Origin: Yamagishiella unicocca
Lineage: Eukaryota; Chlorophyta; Chlorophyceae; Chlamydomonadales; Volvocaceae
Direction of reading: 5' to 3'
Assembly: GCA_003116995.1 (NCBI GenBank)
Contig: BDSL01000085.1
Location: 186,001 to 250,000 of the forward strand
Length of the DNA stretch: 64,000 nt
Below the pieces are notes generated by a model. It ran no database searches and had not been told where the DNA came from. It worked only from the letters and a program-made list of their open reading frames with translations. How positions within the stretch are numbered: the first letter of the stretch is position 1; every line of letters begins with the position of its first letter. The position numbers and the translations under genes were made by a program. Positions 21,101 to 32,519 of the stretch are shown piece after piece.

Positions 21101-24100
21101 TCGTATGCAAAGGCCCGAGCATAAGGCCTAACAGACCCGGCCAGCTGGCCGGCCCAGCCCGTCCCCAACTGCCATACTCCTAACGACCTGGTCCGCGCCC
21201 TCCTTCCCCCTCCCTCAGGCCGAGCCGCCTTCCTACCTTGGGGTAAACGTGCGGCGCACCCCGTCGCCGCTGCCCCCTGGCGGTGAGCCGGTGGGCCTCA
21301 TGCTGGGCGGCGGAGGCGGAGGCAGCGCCTCCGGCAGCTTCAGCGGAGGCAGCGGCCTGGATCCCAAGGCGGTCCTGCAGTGGTCCAACCGCGGCATCTC
21401 CACCTCTAAGATGCCGCTGCTGCGGGAGATTCTCGGCCAGTCGCCGCAGCTGGTTCGGCTGTGTCTGGCGGGGAACAAGCTGTCGAATGAGGTGCGCCGG
21501 GGCGCCGGGCTGCCGGGGCTGGGGTCGGGTGCGCGAGTAGTGTGGGGTGGGGTGCTGCTGCTGGCCCGAGGAGTCAGGTGTGGGAGCGCTACAGTGACCT
21601 CAACCCCCCGCGACGCACATGCACGTGCAATGCAACCACGCGAGTAACCCATCACTAACCCAATTCGACCCAACCTGTCTCTGCGTTGCCTTGCCGTATG
21701 CCAAGCCTGGCGACCCTCCCTCTAGAATCCCTCGTAACCCCGCCATAGTCCTCCTTCTCCTCCTCCTCCTGACCCGCTCGCGCCGGCGCCTCTTCGATCC
21801 CCCCCTCCCGCCGGTTCGGTAAACGGTTCTTATGCCACCCCTTCCCGCCAGGACGTCATGGAGCTCACATCCATCCTGTCCGACCCCACAGCCCCCCGCG
21901 TACATGAAATCAACCTCGACCAAAACACCAACCTCAGCTGGCGCTGCGCCCTTCCACTAGCGCTAGCCCTGGGTATGAGCCCCGACATGGCCGCCTCCGC
22001 CGCGGCCGCCGATTGGGCCGCAGTGGCGGCCGCCATGCCCGCGTCCACCACCCCGGCCACCATCGTGGCTCCCCCCTCAGTCCCTTCCGCCCGCGACAAG
22101 GTGCGCCGGCTGGACCTCCACAGCCTGAGCTTGTGCGGCGTTAAGCTGGGCGACAAGGGCGTGTCGCAGCTGGCGGAAGGGCTGCGGGCCAACAACTCCC
22201 TGCGCGAGCTGGACCTTCGGCGCTGCGGCATCAGCGACGCGGGCGGCGCGGTGCTGATGGATGTGTTGGAGTCCAACGGCATGCTGCAGCGGCTGGACGT
22301 GAGCTGGAACGCGCTGCGCGCGGAGAGCGCGCGGGTGTTGGAGGTGGCGCTGGCTGGCAACGCGGGACTGCGGGAGATCAGCCTAGCGCACAACGGCTTC
22401 GGCGACCTGGACGGCGCGCGGATCGTCAAGGGGCTGCTCAGCCACGGTGCGATCGGCGGGGGAGCGGGAGGGGGTTACCACAAAAGAACCGGTAACTCGT
22501 CATGGGAAGTTAACGCGGCGGAGGGGGAGGGGGGGAGTTGGATCGCTGGCGGGCGGGAGTGTGGAAAGTGAGAAGGGCGGGAGGGAAGGGAGGCGGGGCA
22601 AAGGAACGGGTTGTTGTTGGTGGTGGTGGTGGCTGGTGTGGACCGCCGGAATGCGCAGCTCGTCCAAACCGCCAACGCCCACCCCCCGCGCCCGCCACCC
22701 CAGGCAAATGGCTCCGAGTGGACCTGTCGCACAACACCCTGGGCCCCGGCAGCTGCATGATGGTGGGGGAGCTGCAGCGGCGCCTGGGGGACGTGGCGGC
22801 GTGCCTGGTGCAGCAGGACGCGTACACCAACGGCTGGGTCCGCGGACCGCAGCGAGGCGGCGGCGGCGGCGGGCTGCCGCCCTTGACGCCCCCTGGGAAG
22901 CACCTGGTGCCGGATCCGTCGCGGAGGTTCGGAACACTGGTACGTACGGCGGTGTCGTACGGGTTCTGGGGCGGCATGGTGATGGTGGCAGCGGCGGCGT
23001 AGTGCGTCCTACCTCCTCCGTCGACTCAACAGGTATGCTTTCCCCCAAACCCGTCGCTGCCGGTTCCTGCCCTCTTGCTCCCCGCAGCAGGGTGACGACT
23101 GCTCGCCACCTCTCAGCCCCACCTCCATTCGCATTGCGGCGGGCCAGCTGGGCTCGCAGCTGACGGAGGGGCAGCCGTCCCTGGCGCTGGACGGCAACCC
23201 GCTGGGCAGCACCGGTCTGCGGTACGTGCCACCACGCGCCGCCCTCACTTCCAAGCCCTCTGCTGCTCCCTTTCGGTCCAATACCACGCCCCCCTTCCCT
23301 CAACAGCACCAGCGCCCTCAGCCCATGCCCCGCCCACCCCGCGCCCACCACCCCACGTCCGTACTAAACGGTTTTTATTTCGTACACGGGTCTTCCTTCT
23401 ACCCCACGGATTGTCCTTACAACCCACCCCATGTCCCGGGCATCTCCTCACGCCCTTCGCCTCACGGGGCAAATAAAGCTCCACCCCGCGTCCATCTTTC
23501 CGCCCTGGCGGCGCCCGCAGCATCATCCTGGACTCCATGGAGGCCATGAGCCAGATGCTGCTGGCGTCCGCCGGCATGGAGCTGCCGGACCCCACCGTGC
23601 TGGAGCCGCCGCCCGACTACGTGCCGCCCCTGCCCCTCAGCATCACGGTCCACAACTGCAACGTGGCGCCGCCGTCGGAAAGGTGCGGGACGGGTGCCAT
23701 GGCGGTGGAGCGGTGGAGCGGCCTCTCGGCCCCACCACTGGGCAGCGCGGCGCCGCTGCCGCATAGGGCGCAGGACGAGCTAGGGCTCAGCACGGTCGTC
23801 CGGCTCGGCGGGTTAGGGCCGCATGCATTGGCCGTCCTGCCTGGGGCTCATTGGCCGTCCTGCCCCGGGGCTCAGCTCCTGGCGCGATGGCAGGTTGGCG
23901 CCCCGGGCACCAGGCACTGTCGCCGCTGCCAGGCGTGTTCGACATATCTCGAGGCACTCGCTGCGTCGGCACCGCTACAACACAACTTCCCCGACCTCCG
24001 AACCCCCCGTGGAGACGTTGCCCAGCGCATCCATGCTGCCAGCCTAAGCCGTCCGCCCCCTGCCCTGCCCTGCCCGCACGTGCCATCTGCCATGTGGTGT

Positions 24101-27100
24101 CGGTAGGTCTAGCAACACCGACAGCGGAGATGAGGCCAACCCCTTCCTGCCCAGGTAGGTCAGGGGCGTGCGCGGGGGCCGGACGGACCGTGGGGTTGTG
24201 GGGGCGGCGGCGGCTGTGGCTACTGCTGCGGCAGCTTAACAGGTGGAGGTCACAGCCGTTGCCCCGAAACCAAGCCGTGTGTGGCTGACGCCGTCTCTCC
24301 CGGTCCATCTCGCGTCTTCCGGTCCAAGCCCTGGCGCATGCAGCCTGTGAGATGTGTGCCGCCGGCCGGCGCCGTTGGTTTCCCGCTTCGCCGCTGCCAC
24401 CAACATCCCCACCGTCCCGTCCTGCCCTCCGCAGCATCGCCGTGCTGTGCCGCCCTGCGTCGGGCGCGAACGTCAAGGCGGCGGCGGGCGGCAAGGACGC
24501 TGGGACCAAGAAGGCTGCGGGCAGGCCAGCCGGCAAGGGTAAGCAAAGCTGGCAACGGCCCACGGCGGCCGCGGCACTGAGGCGGCCGGTGTAGCGGTGT
24601 AGCTTGGCTGCGCTCCGGACCCATGGCAGCAGCTGACCCATGGCAGTAGCTGACCCATGGCAGTAGCGTTTAGAGTACCATAAGCCTGGTGGTGATTAGG
24701 TTTCTGGCAGTAGCGGGATGCGGCACTGGTGGAGCTGGTGGAGCTGCCGTCGCGACCCCTCACCTGCCCCCACGGTGAACCCACATCATAAAAACACACC
24801 AGCCCCTCACCCCCTTCCCTCGGGCAAACCGTACCCAAGCAGCCCTCATACCTGCCCCCTCCCCCACGGTTTTCTCTTTCGCGCACGGGTTTTCCTTGCA
24901 ACCCCAACCCCTTGCTAAACCCCGCCGCTGCTCCCTCCACGCTGTCCCCCGCCCCCGCTTCCAGGCGCAGCCCCCAAGGACCGAGTTGCGTTCGGCCACT
25001 CGGCTCTGACGCTCCACTCACCGCACCTGGACCTGCAGAGCCCCGCGGGGGTGTACCGACTGGACCTGTCGCACCCCGCCACTGCGGTGCTGGTGGCGTA
25101 CCTGCTGCGCATGCGGGAGCGGCTGAACGCGGCGGTGGAGTCGGGGGCCGTGGCGGGGGTGGCGCTGCAGATCGTGGGCATCAGCATCAACGGCAAGCCG
25201 ATGAAGGTGGACCAGCTGGCGGCGCTCGAGGTGTGGTGCGAGGTGAGTGGGCGCGGGCGCGGGTAATGGTGGGTTGCAAGGAAGACCCTCTGTACGCGAG
25301 AAGAACCGCGGGTAATGGTGGGTGGGTGGGTGGGTGGGGGTTTGCTTGTATACATGTTGCGAACGCGGAGCATCGGAACGGGCCGGGGTTTTAAGGGGCC
25401 GTGGCTGGGGTCCGGAGGACGTGTGGGGCAATTGGCAGGGCCGCGGTCTGTCCGAACCCCTCCCCTTGCCCTCGCCTCCGCTCCTGCTCTTTGGCGCGCC
25501 GCTCCGCTGGACCGTCACCTTCGCCGCCCTCGGTTTGTCGGCCGTGGATTCGCGGATTCTCTTATCAAACCCCCCTTGCCACGTCGGCGACCCCAGCTTG
25601 CTTCCCTGCTGCTGCTCCGCCGCTCAGGGTACCCTGCAGCTGACCGTCAAGGCGCCGGCGCTGCTGGCGGTGGAGCCCCCGCTGCCCCTGACGCCGATGG
25701 TGGCGCAGTGGCTGGCAGTACTGCTGGGGGACTCCACCGCGTCTCCGCTGTGGAAGCTGTCGGTGGTGCAAGCGGCGGGCAGCGTGTGCTTCTTCACGCC
25801 CTGGCAGTGTCTGGCGCTGCTGGCGGGGTTCGATCGCGACACGCAGTCCACGGAGTGCGTCACGGCGGCGCAGATGCTGTACGCGCGCAGCGCGCAGCCC
25901 CTGGCGTTCTGGGACCACGTGCTGCCGCGACTCACGTCCATGCAGCAGGTGTCGCTGAGGGAGAGGTGCGCGCGCAGTATGGCCGGCTGGCTGGGTGGCT
26001 GGGTGCAATGCGCTTGCGGTGGCCTGGATGGGGCCACACGGTTACCTCTTGCGCTGCTTTCATGCCGCCTCCTTTCCCCGCCTATTGTTGCTGCCGCTAA
26101 AATTGGTTGCGTGACGTCTGGGCGGGGGCTTTCCTGATGCGCGCGGCTGCCGCAGGATTGGGGACCTGGTGGCGCTGGACATGAACCGTCCCATGGGTCG
26201 CTACACCCTCAACCTCAGCCGCCAGGTGGACCGCTTCGTGGCGCAGCGGCTGCAGCTGGCGTCCGCGCTGGAGTGCAGCTGGGTGGAGAGCAAGTGAGCA
26301 GGGCGGGCGAGCGGGCGGGGGGTGGGATTGGGGCCGCTGCCCCTGCTCCGAAGCCACTCTCACACATTAAATGCCCGTCACTACCTCATGGCCTGAAGAT
26401 GCAGCTCCGCTAACGGCTACCCGCCGTCCGCACCCCGTCCCGTCCCTTCCGCCCAGGTACTTCATCAACTGGCGGAACGCATCCTTCAACGGCCAGACGC
26501 TAGACCGGCCAGGCCTCACCCACATCAGAGACTACGTACTGCCCGGCGCCGGCGTCCTGCGCCTGGACTACGTGTCGTACCGGGTCCGTACTGCGCTGCC
26601 TTACAGTCGTGCATAGTTGTCTCCCGCGCGACTGCCGCCCGGCTGGCCGTCTGCCGCGATGCCGCAGCTCCGAGTTTGCCGGCACGCACGGGCTCGATCT
26701 CGTGACCTCCCGCCGCTGCCTTCCCGGCTTCTCTCTCCATTTCCCCCTCCCCCCCGCAGAAGCCCGCTATCGGCATGCCTCCCGCGCCTCCCGAGGAGCT
26801 GGATGAGCTGCTGGCGCGGCTGCGGGAGTGCACCATGGACCACATCACCACACTGCTGCAGGTGAGCAAAGCCCGTGCCGCCCGGTTGCCGCGTCGCGCC
26901 ATGTGCCCTGCCCCGCCCCGCGCTGCGACCTCCGTCTTTTCCTCACCCAAGTTCCCCAGCATGCATCTCGAACGTCTGTCCTAGACGGTTTTTCTAGCAT
27001 CCACGGGTCTTCCTCGCAGCCCCGCGCTGCCCTGATACCCGCCCGGTCCACTGTGGCCATGTTGCGTTGCCTGCCTGCGTTTCAGTGGCTACTGCAAGGC

Positions 27101-30100
27101 CACCAAGGGCCAATGCCGCCACCTCGCCCTGCCACTGCTGCCGTAAACCGCCCCCCCCCCGCTGTTCCCCCTGCCGCCGCCGCTGTGGCATCCCAGGTTC
27201 GGGCGCAGGCGCAGCCGCCGCGACCGCTCTCTCCTGTCAGGCGAGAGGGCGTAAGATCACCCATCGGGCGGCGCAGGTGAGAGGAGTGCGGAAGGGGGAG
27301 ACACGAGTTAAAAGCGGGCCGCCCCGTGTCCCCGCCCCCTGAACCCTCATCTCGGCTCCTGAAGGGCCTGAACCCTCCGGCTCCTGTAGGATCTGAACCC
27401 TCACCCCGACTTCTGAAGGACTTGAACCCTCATCCCGCATCCCTGGGCAGGGTTCCCCCGGGTCCGCCGCCTCCCCCCAAGCCCCGGCTGTCCGCCTTCC
27501 AGCTGACGCACTTGCCGCTGCTGGAGGCTGCCCGCACCCTCGCCGACCCCGGGCCGCCGCCGCCGCCCGTCCCGGACATCAACGGCGACATGCCGCCGCC
27601 GCCGCCGCCGCCCGTCAGCTGGGTCGGAGCGTGTGCCTTCAACCCCGAGCCCATCTTCCGACGCACCGGAGTGACCCCACCCGAGTGGTCTCTGGCGGGC
27701 TACACCATCCCACCACCCACGGAGGGCATGGGTATGGGGATGGGGATGAGCATGGCGACGTCCGACCTGCTGAGCCACGCGGTCAGCATGGGCAGCAAGT
27801 CGGTGAAGAGCCTGGGGGGCAGGAGCACGGGTGCGGCAAGCAGGAAGAGCGTCAAGAAGGGCAGCAAGGAGGACAAGCTGGAGGAGGAGCACGCGGACGG
27901 GGGCTTCACGCAGGTGCGGGGTCGAAGGCCGTCCCGTCGCGCGCTGGGCCCCTACTCCCAGGTCCCTGTTCCCAGGCACAGCAACGGACAGCGGGCAGCG
28001 AGGCGCTTTTGAGGGCATTGCTGAACTACAGGGAATGGAAAGGGGCAGAGCACGGCGGAAGGAATGTGCAAGTGAAGGTGCTTGCCCTGGCGGGCGTGTG
28101 GTACACCCGCAGCCAAGCTCCTGGACCCATCTCCACGCAGCGTGGGCGCCACTGGCACTCGTGCCGCCACCTCACCTCCTCCCCCTTTCCCTTTTCGTCA
28201 CCCCCTCGCCCCCTGCCCCCTCCCCCATGCCCTCCCAGGCCGAGTACCACGCAGCCATGCTCCTGATGGTTCACCAGGCGAAGGACCTGCCGCTGGTGGC
28301 CTCCAAGATGACTGCAGCGCACCTGGCCGCGGCGGTGGCCGCACTGCTGCGCTACGACGGCGGCCAGCGCGCCGTGGTGGCGCTGCTCACCGCGCTCCCC
28401 CCCCTCACCGCCTCCAAGTTCCTGTACGAACAGGCCGACCCCTCGCCGTGCCTGCAGTCGCAAGAGGTGCGGAAGCAGCTGCTGGCGGCCATGCCCCCGG
28501 AGCGGATCAAGTTGGTGGAGGTGGCGGCGCGGGGGGCAAGTGAGGCGGCGGTGCGGCGCGCGCGGCGCGTGCGCACGGCGCTCAACATGTGGGCGTCGCA
28601 GCGTTGCGTGACGAGCGACCAGGTGGAGGCGGTGCTGGCGGCGCTGCACACGGAGGGCGACCGGGTGGCGGCTATGGTGGTGCTGTGGCCGGTGGTGGTG
28701 GACGGCCGGTGGAAGAAGACGTACCTCAAGCTGACGCTGTCGGAGCAGCGGCAGGTGCGGGGGCAGCGCAGAAACGCGTGTTGCCGTCAGGGGCAAGGTA
28801 GCCGGTAGGTAGCGAGACCTGTTTAGGGCGGGCGGGGCGGGGCGGGGAGGGGCGGGGCATAAGAGGAGCCCCTGGACCGAGAAAGGAGACGGGACGGAGG
28901 CGTGTGCGCACGTCCGCACGGGCGCAGTGGTGCGGCAAAAGCAGGCTTTGGTTCGGGAGGTCTAGGGCACCGGCATGTCGGCTGTTGGGTGGCGAGATCT
29001 CGCGTGTTCTTTCCCTCGAACGCCACTAACTTGTCCGCCCGCCCTCCGCCGCCTACCCGTCTCCCTTCGCTCCGCTGCTGCGCCCCCTCCGCTGCAACAT
29101 GGACCACTTCGCCGCCGCCCCATCTCGCCTACCGCATTCTGCGCTTATAGCTTATGATCGTGAGTCCTGTGATGACGCGCCTTGTTAGTTCATGTACGAC
29201 GGGCCTGATTAGGTCATACGACGGGCCTGGTTAGGCCCGATCCTGTTTAGGTTACATACGACGGGCCTGGTTAGGTTTGGCATGGTTAGGCGTTCGCATA
29301 TCCTCGCCGGGTCGTCGGGGCCTCGGGATGTCCGACCCCGTGCAATCTACTCCGGCACAGCCATCCACCGCCGCTAAACCGTCCGCCTCGGTGTCCCCCC
29401 CTCGCTTCTTCCCTCCGCCGCGCCCCTCATCCCCACCTGCAGCGCCTGGGCTACTTCCACGTGTACACCTGCCTGGGCGAACCGCACGGCGTGTGGTTCT
29501 ACCTGGAGCTGGGGGAGCCGGAGCAGCGGGACATCGCCCGGGAGCTGGTGCGGATGGCGGTGAAGGAGACCATGAGGGCCAAGCAGGAGGCGAGGTCGCG
29601 CGGGGGCTTCTGCTCCGCGGTGAGGCGGCGGAGGGGAGGGGGGGTGGGAGGAACGCCGTGGGTCGACACAGAGAGAGAAGATAAACCTGGAAGGGGAGGG
29701 AGATATGAGGGGGAAACCCGTGGGTCGGTACAGAAGGGGAGGGGGAGAGGGGCAGCGACAGGAGGAAAGGGCTGCCGGCCTCGGGTCGCGGTGCGAGGAG
29801 GGAGGCAGGGGATGCCACGACCCCGGCGGAGGTCGCTAAGGTGTCCTGGGGGGAAGACCCCAGGGGCGAAGTCCGTGCAGTAGGGCAGCTTCGCAGTCGG
29901 AACAACGGCATGACGCCTAACTCCCTTGCCCTGCCCTGCCCTGCCCTCCTGCGTCGTACACAGACGCTGCTGGACCTGCACGGCAACGGCAACCCTGTAT
30001 CAATCCCAGAGGACGAGAACCTGTGGGCCATGTCCGAGTGGGTGTGCGCAGCTGGCGTGTCGGGCGCGGCCGCTTGTGCTTGCCTCCGCCTATGCTTGCC

Positions 30101-30512
30101 TCTAATCGACCTTGTCTCCGGTCGTCCTTGCCTCTGCCGTGCACCTGTCTGATGCCAATGCCGCGGCCTACCCGCACCGCCTCACAGCACGTTGCCGTGG
30201 TGCTAATGTTGCTATACCCGTTTTCACGCAGCCCCACCTGTTGCGCCTGCCGATCCATTTGCTGACCCCAACCAATTGAAACCCCTCCTGGTGTCTGTTC
30301 GCAGCTCTAACTTCAAGACAATGGAGTTCCTGTACTCCCCGACTTATGAGCAGAGCCTGGAGCGGGTGGCGGCGAGCACGGTGTACATCCAGCGTTTCTG
30401 GACCGTCCTCAAGGCGCGCAGGGCGGAGCGCCAGGCGCTCGTGGTGGAGGTGCGTCTCGCGTGCGGCCCTGCAGGGCCGGGGGGGGCAATGTGCGAGGGG
30501 CGACGCGGATGA
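18135..30512 (+). CDS. Large LRR / DUF4476-like / IQ-motif protein
   Basis: About 1,906 aa from 21 phase-consistent exons: 18135-18956, 19885-20040, 20386-21018, 21219-21491, 21852-22446, 22704-22939, 23088-23221, 23521-23682, 24107-24154, 24435-24538, 24965-25242, 25628-25965, 26156-26293, 26457-26583, 26760-26861, 27086-27276, 27451-27913, 28239-28754, 29443-29619, 29964-30043 and 30305-30449 onward. The order is: Ser/Pro-rich N-terminus; short helices; RNase-inhibitor-type LRRs (about 660-860, LRELDLRRCGISDAGG); a GxYxLDLS module; a DUF4476-like domain (about 1165-1260); a second GxYxLNLS module; a Pro-rich, then basic linker; another DUF4476-like stretch (about 1601-1772); and an IQ-type helix (YIQRFWTVLKARR) near the end. 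This mix resembles flagella-associated proteins, but function is unknown. The 3' end is uncertain: reading through gives a stop at 30512 with TGTAA at 30535, while splicing at 30449 to 30821-30889 is also possible. Confidence 0.75.
19171..19687 (+). repeat. 259-bp tandem duplication in intron 1 of the LRR gene
   Basis: Two nearly identical copies (about 19171-19428 and 19430-19687, offset 259 bp). Each starts ggggggttgcagcatgcat and ends ggtgggcatccgcagtcgg. They lie wholly in the 928-bp first intron. The high identity suggests a recent duplication. Confidence 0.92.
23827..23875 (+). repeat. Short tandem duplication in intron 8 of the LRR gene
   Basis: Two copies of ttggccgtcctgcc(t/cc)ggggctca. 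Confidence 0.75.
24619..24667 (+). repeat. 17-bp tandem repeat in intron 10 of the LRR gene
   Basis: Three copies of acccatggcagtagctg (24619, 24636, 24653); the first has agcagctg and the last is truncated. Confidence 0.85.
27339..27440 (+). repeat. 26-29 bp minisatellite in intron 16 of the LRR gene
   Basis: Four imperfect units starting (c/t)tgaaccct at 27339, 27368, 27394 and 27422, each with ctcctgaagg-type sequence. It lies just upstream of the exon 17 acceptor. Confidence 0.85.
29180..29290 (+). repeat. acgacgggcctggttagg repeats in intron 18 of the LRR gene
   Basis: Three copies of (t)acgacgggcctg(a/g)ttagg with variable spacers. They are unrelated to the exon sequence. Confidence 0.8.
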
Positions 30513-30534
30513 GAGGAAAACAGTGGGTCGGCAC

Positions 30535-30539
30535 TGTAA
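30535..30539 (+). terminator. Possible TGTAA poly(A) signal of the LRR gene
   Basis: Lies 23 nt after the read-through stop at 30512. That is unusually close for this group, and the surrounding sequence also resembles the dispersed intronic motif, so it may be fortuitous. Confidence 0.3.
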
Positions 30540-30889
30540 AGTAAAACGGGTGGGGGGATGGGGGAAGGGGCTGCAGCACTGCTCAGCGCCACAGGCATCG
30601 TTGGGATCGCCGGTTGGTCTGCCCTTCCTCTGCGCCCTGATTGATAGTTCCGCCACTTTTGTTGCCCACCTGATCGCTGCCACAGGCATCGCAGGCCTCC
30701 CAGGGCTCGCGAGCACAAACAGAGCCCGGAGCCCTGCCATCGCAGCACGGCGGTGTGGACCAGGGCCTGACGCCTGACCAGCCGGCCAACAACTGACCAA
30801 CTAACTGCTAACCGATAGCATCGACTTCTGGGTGACCACTGCATCTTTACGACAAAAGGTTCGCAACCGGCCCTCTGTCATATAGACTG

Positions 30890-32519
30890 ATGGACCTGGT
30901 GTCCGCCTCTAAGCTGACGTCAGCACGTAGCCTAGTCGGAGTTTGCGCGGGTCGCAATAAATAGCAACTGACCCACCTCGAGGGCCGTCGTTAGGCGCCC
31001 CCCCTACCGGAAGATGTTCACCCTGGCCTACAGCTGATAGGCTGCTGGTGTCTGCATATGTAGGTGGGGTGTACGGCATACGGCGCTGCGTGCGGTAACA
31101 TGTTCTGAGGTGATGTCCCTTCCCTCTCTAGCTTTGGGACTTGTGAAACTCAATGCCCGATCATTTACCCCCCTTAAGCATTCTTACTTTGAACGTAGGC
31201 AACACGTGTGCGCACCTGCCGCACCGCTGATGCGTGGATTCATTTGTTGGGGTTAGCGGTTCCGAAGTCTCGTGAACGTCCGGGACGCGTACAGAGTGCG
31301 TGTCTTTAATATAGGGTGGAGAAGACTGTTTGCCGGGCCACCGTTCCCTTCCGGCGTGGCCGAGGTTCCAGGTTGAGGCGTTTGCCGCTATTGACCGGTG
31401 GTGGCTTCGCCGCTTTGCCGTAGCTTCCATGTGACCTTTGCAGCTTGATGACTAGGTTGCACCTCGCAGCCGTGCGTTGGTGTCTTTCATTGGTGCTGGG
31501 GTGATTCCCACTCTAAAACCTGGGTGACAACGTTAACAAACGTGTCCATGAACTGCGTGTGCCGAGTTGCGGTGTTATTGAATTGCTAAGCTGTGCTAAG
31601 ACATTGGACGCCAGGGTTCCGGGTAATGTTTGAGCCTCGGCGGGTAATGTTTGAGCCTCGGAGCCACTCCCTGCGGATCCCTTGCACAGCTTGCGAAGAG
31701 TTGTTCAACATGGCGTGTGCGATCTCCGTTGACGCTCTTGAAGCAACCGCCCAACCCAACTGCGTCATGGCCCAGCAGTAGTGTGTGTTCGGTAAAGTTG
31801 TATATAGCTTGCAGTTTGCCTTTAATGCAGGACGTAGGTGCCAATTCTTGAGATCAGTACATTGCACACGCAGGTAGAAGCGCTTAGCAGGTTCCTTACT
31901 ACCTCCTGGTTGCACGGCCCATCGGCCACCGCACACCTGTACCTAGCCGCACGGCACAGTAACTGCAGCGCCAGTAGGACAGCATGATACTCCAGTAGGG
32001 AATATGACAAAGTTAGGGCGATCTGAAAGGATCAGAAGCCAGCCATGGGGGAGTTAAGGGAAGGGCGCACGGATACCTGACTACGACGCGCCAGGGAACA
32101 GACGGGTTAGTGTCAACACGGGAGCACCTATGTGCAGGTGAGGAACGACGTAGCGTTTGATGGAAAACCTTTCAATACTGCTCCCAGTCCGACTTGTTAT
32201 TGTTTGCGCGTTACGCCGCATTCCACTCGATAACCGACGCCATTTGCGGGGGCATCCCCACTTTCCGGGAAAGGTGAGCACCAAGCAGAGTGAACCAAAG
32301 AGTTATGTAAAAAGTTGCAAAGGTTCACAGACCAGTTCCACGTTGTGGCTGTTTACATTCAGAAGAAGACGCGCGCGAACGGCGCCATGGGTACGACACG
32401 ACCCTTATTTAATGTTGGGCTTCTTTTGCGCCAATTTTAAAGTGTTCTGCATATCGGGATTACCACTGATTGGTAATGGTCACACCGTAACATAGACAAA
32501 TATACACAAGCGCGTCAAA
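30890..32519. other. Intergenic region before TM9SF
   Basis: No gene recognised. It holds a perfect 21-bp tandem duplication (cgggtaatgtttgagcctcgg twice, 31620-31661) and should include the TM9SF promoter near its right end. Confidence 0.5.

Noticed and set aside
30821..30889. Alternative last exon of the LRR gene after a ctaaccgatag acceptor
   Set aside because: In phase and possible, but only 22 codons without conserved features, and the read-through stop at 30512 is followed by a TGTAA. Left as an alternative in the gene entry.
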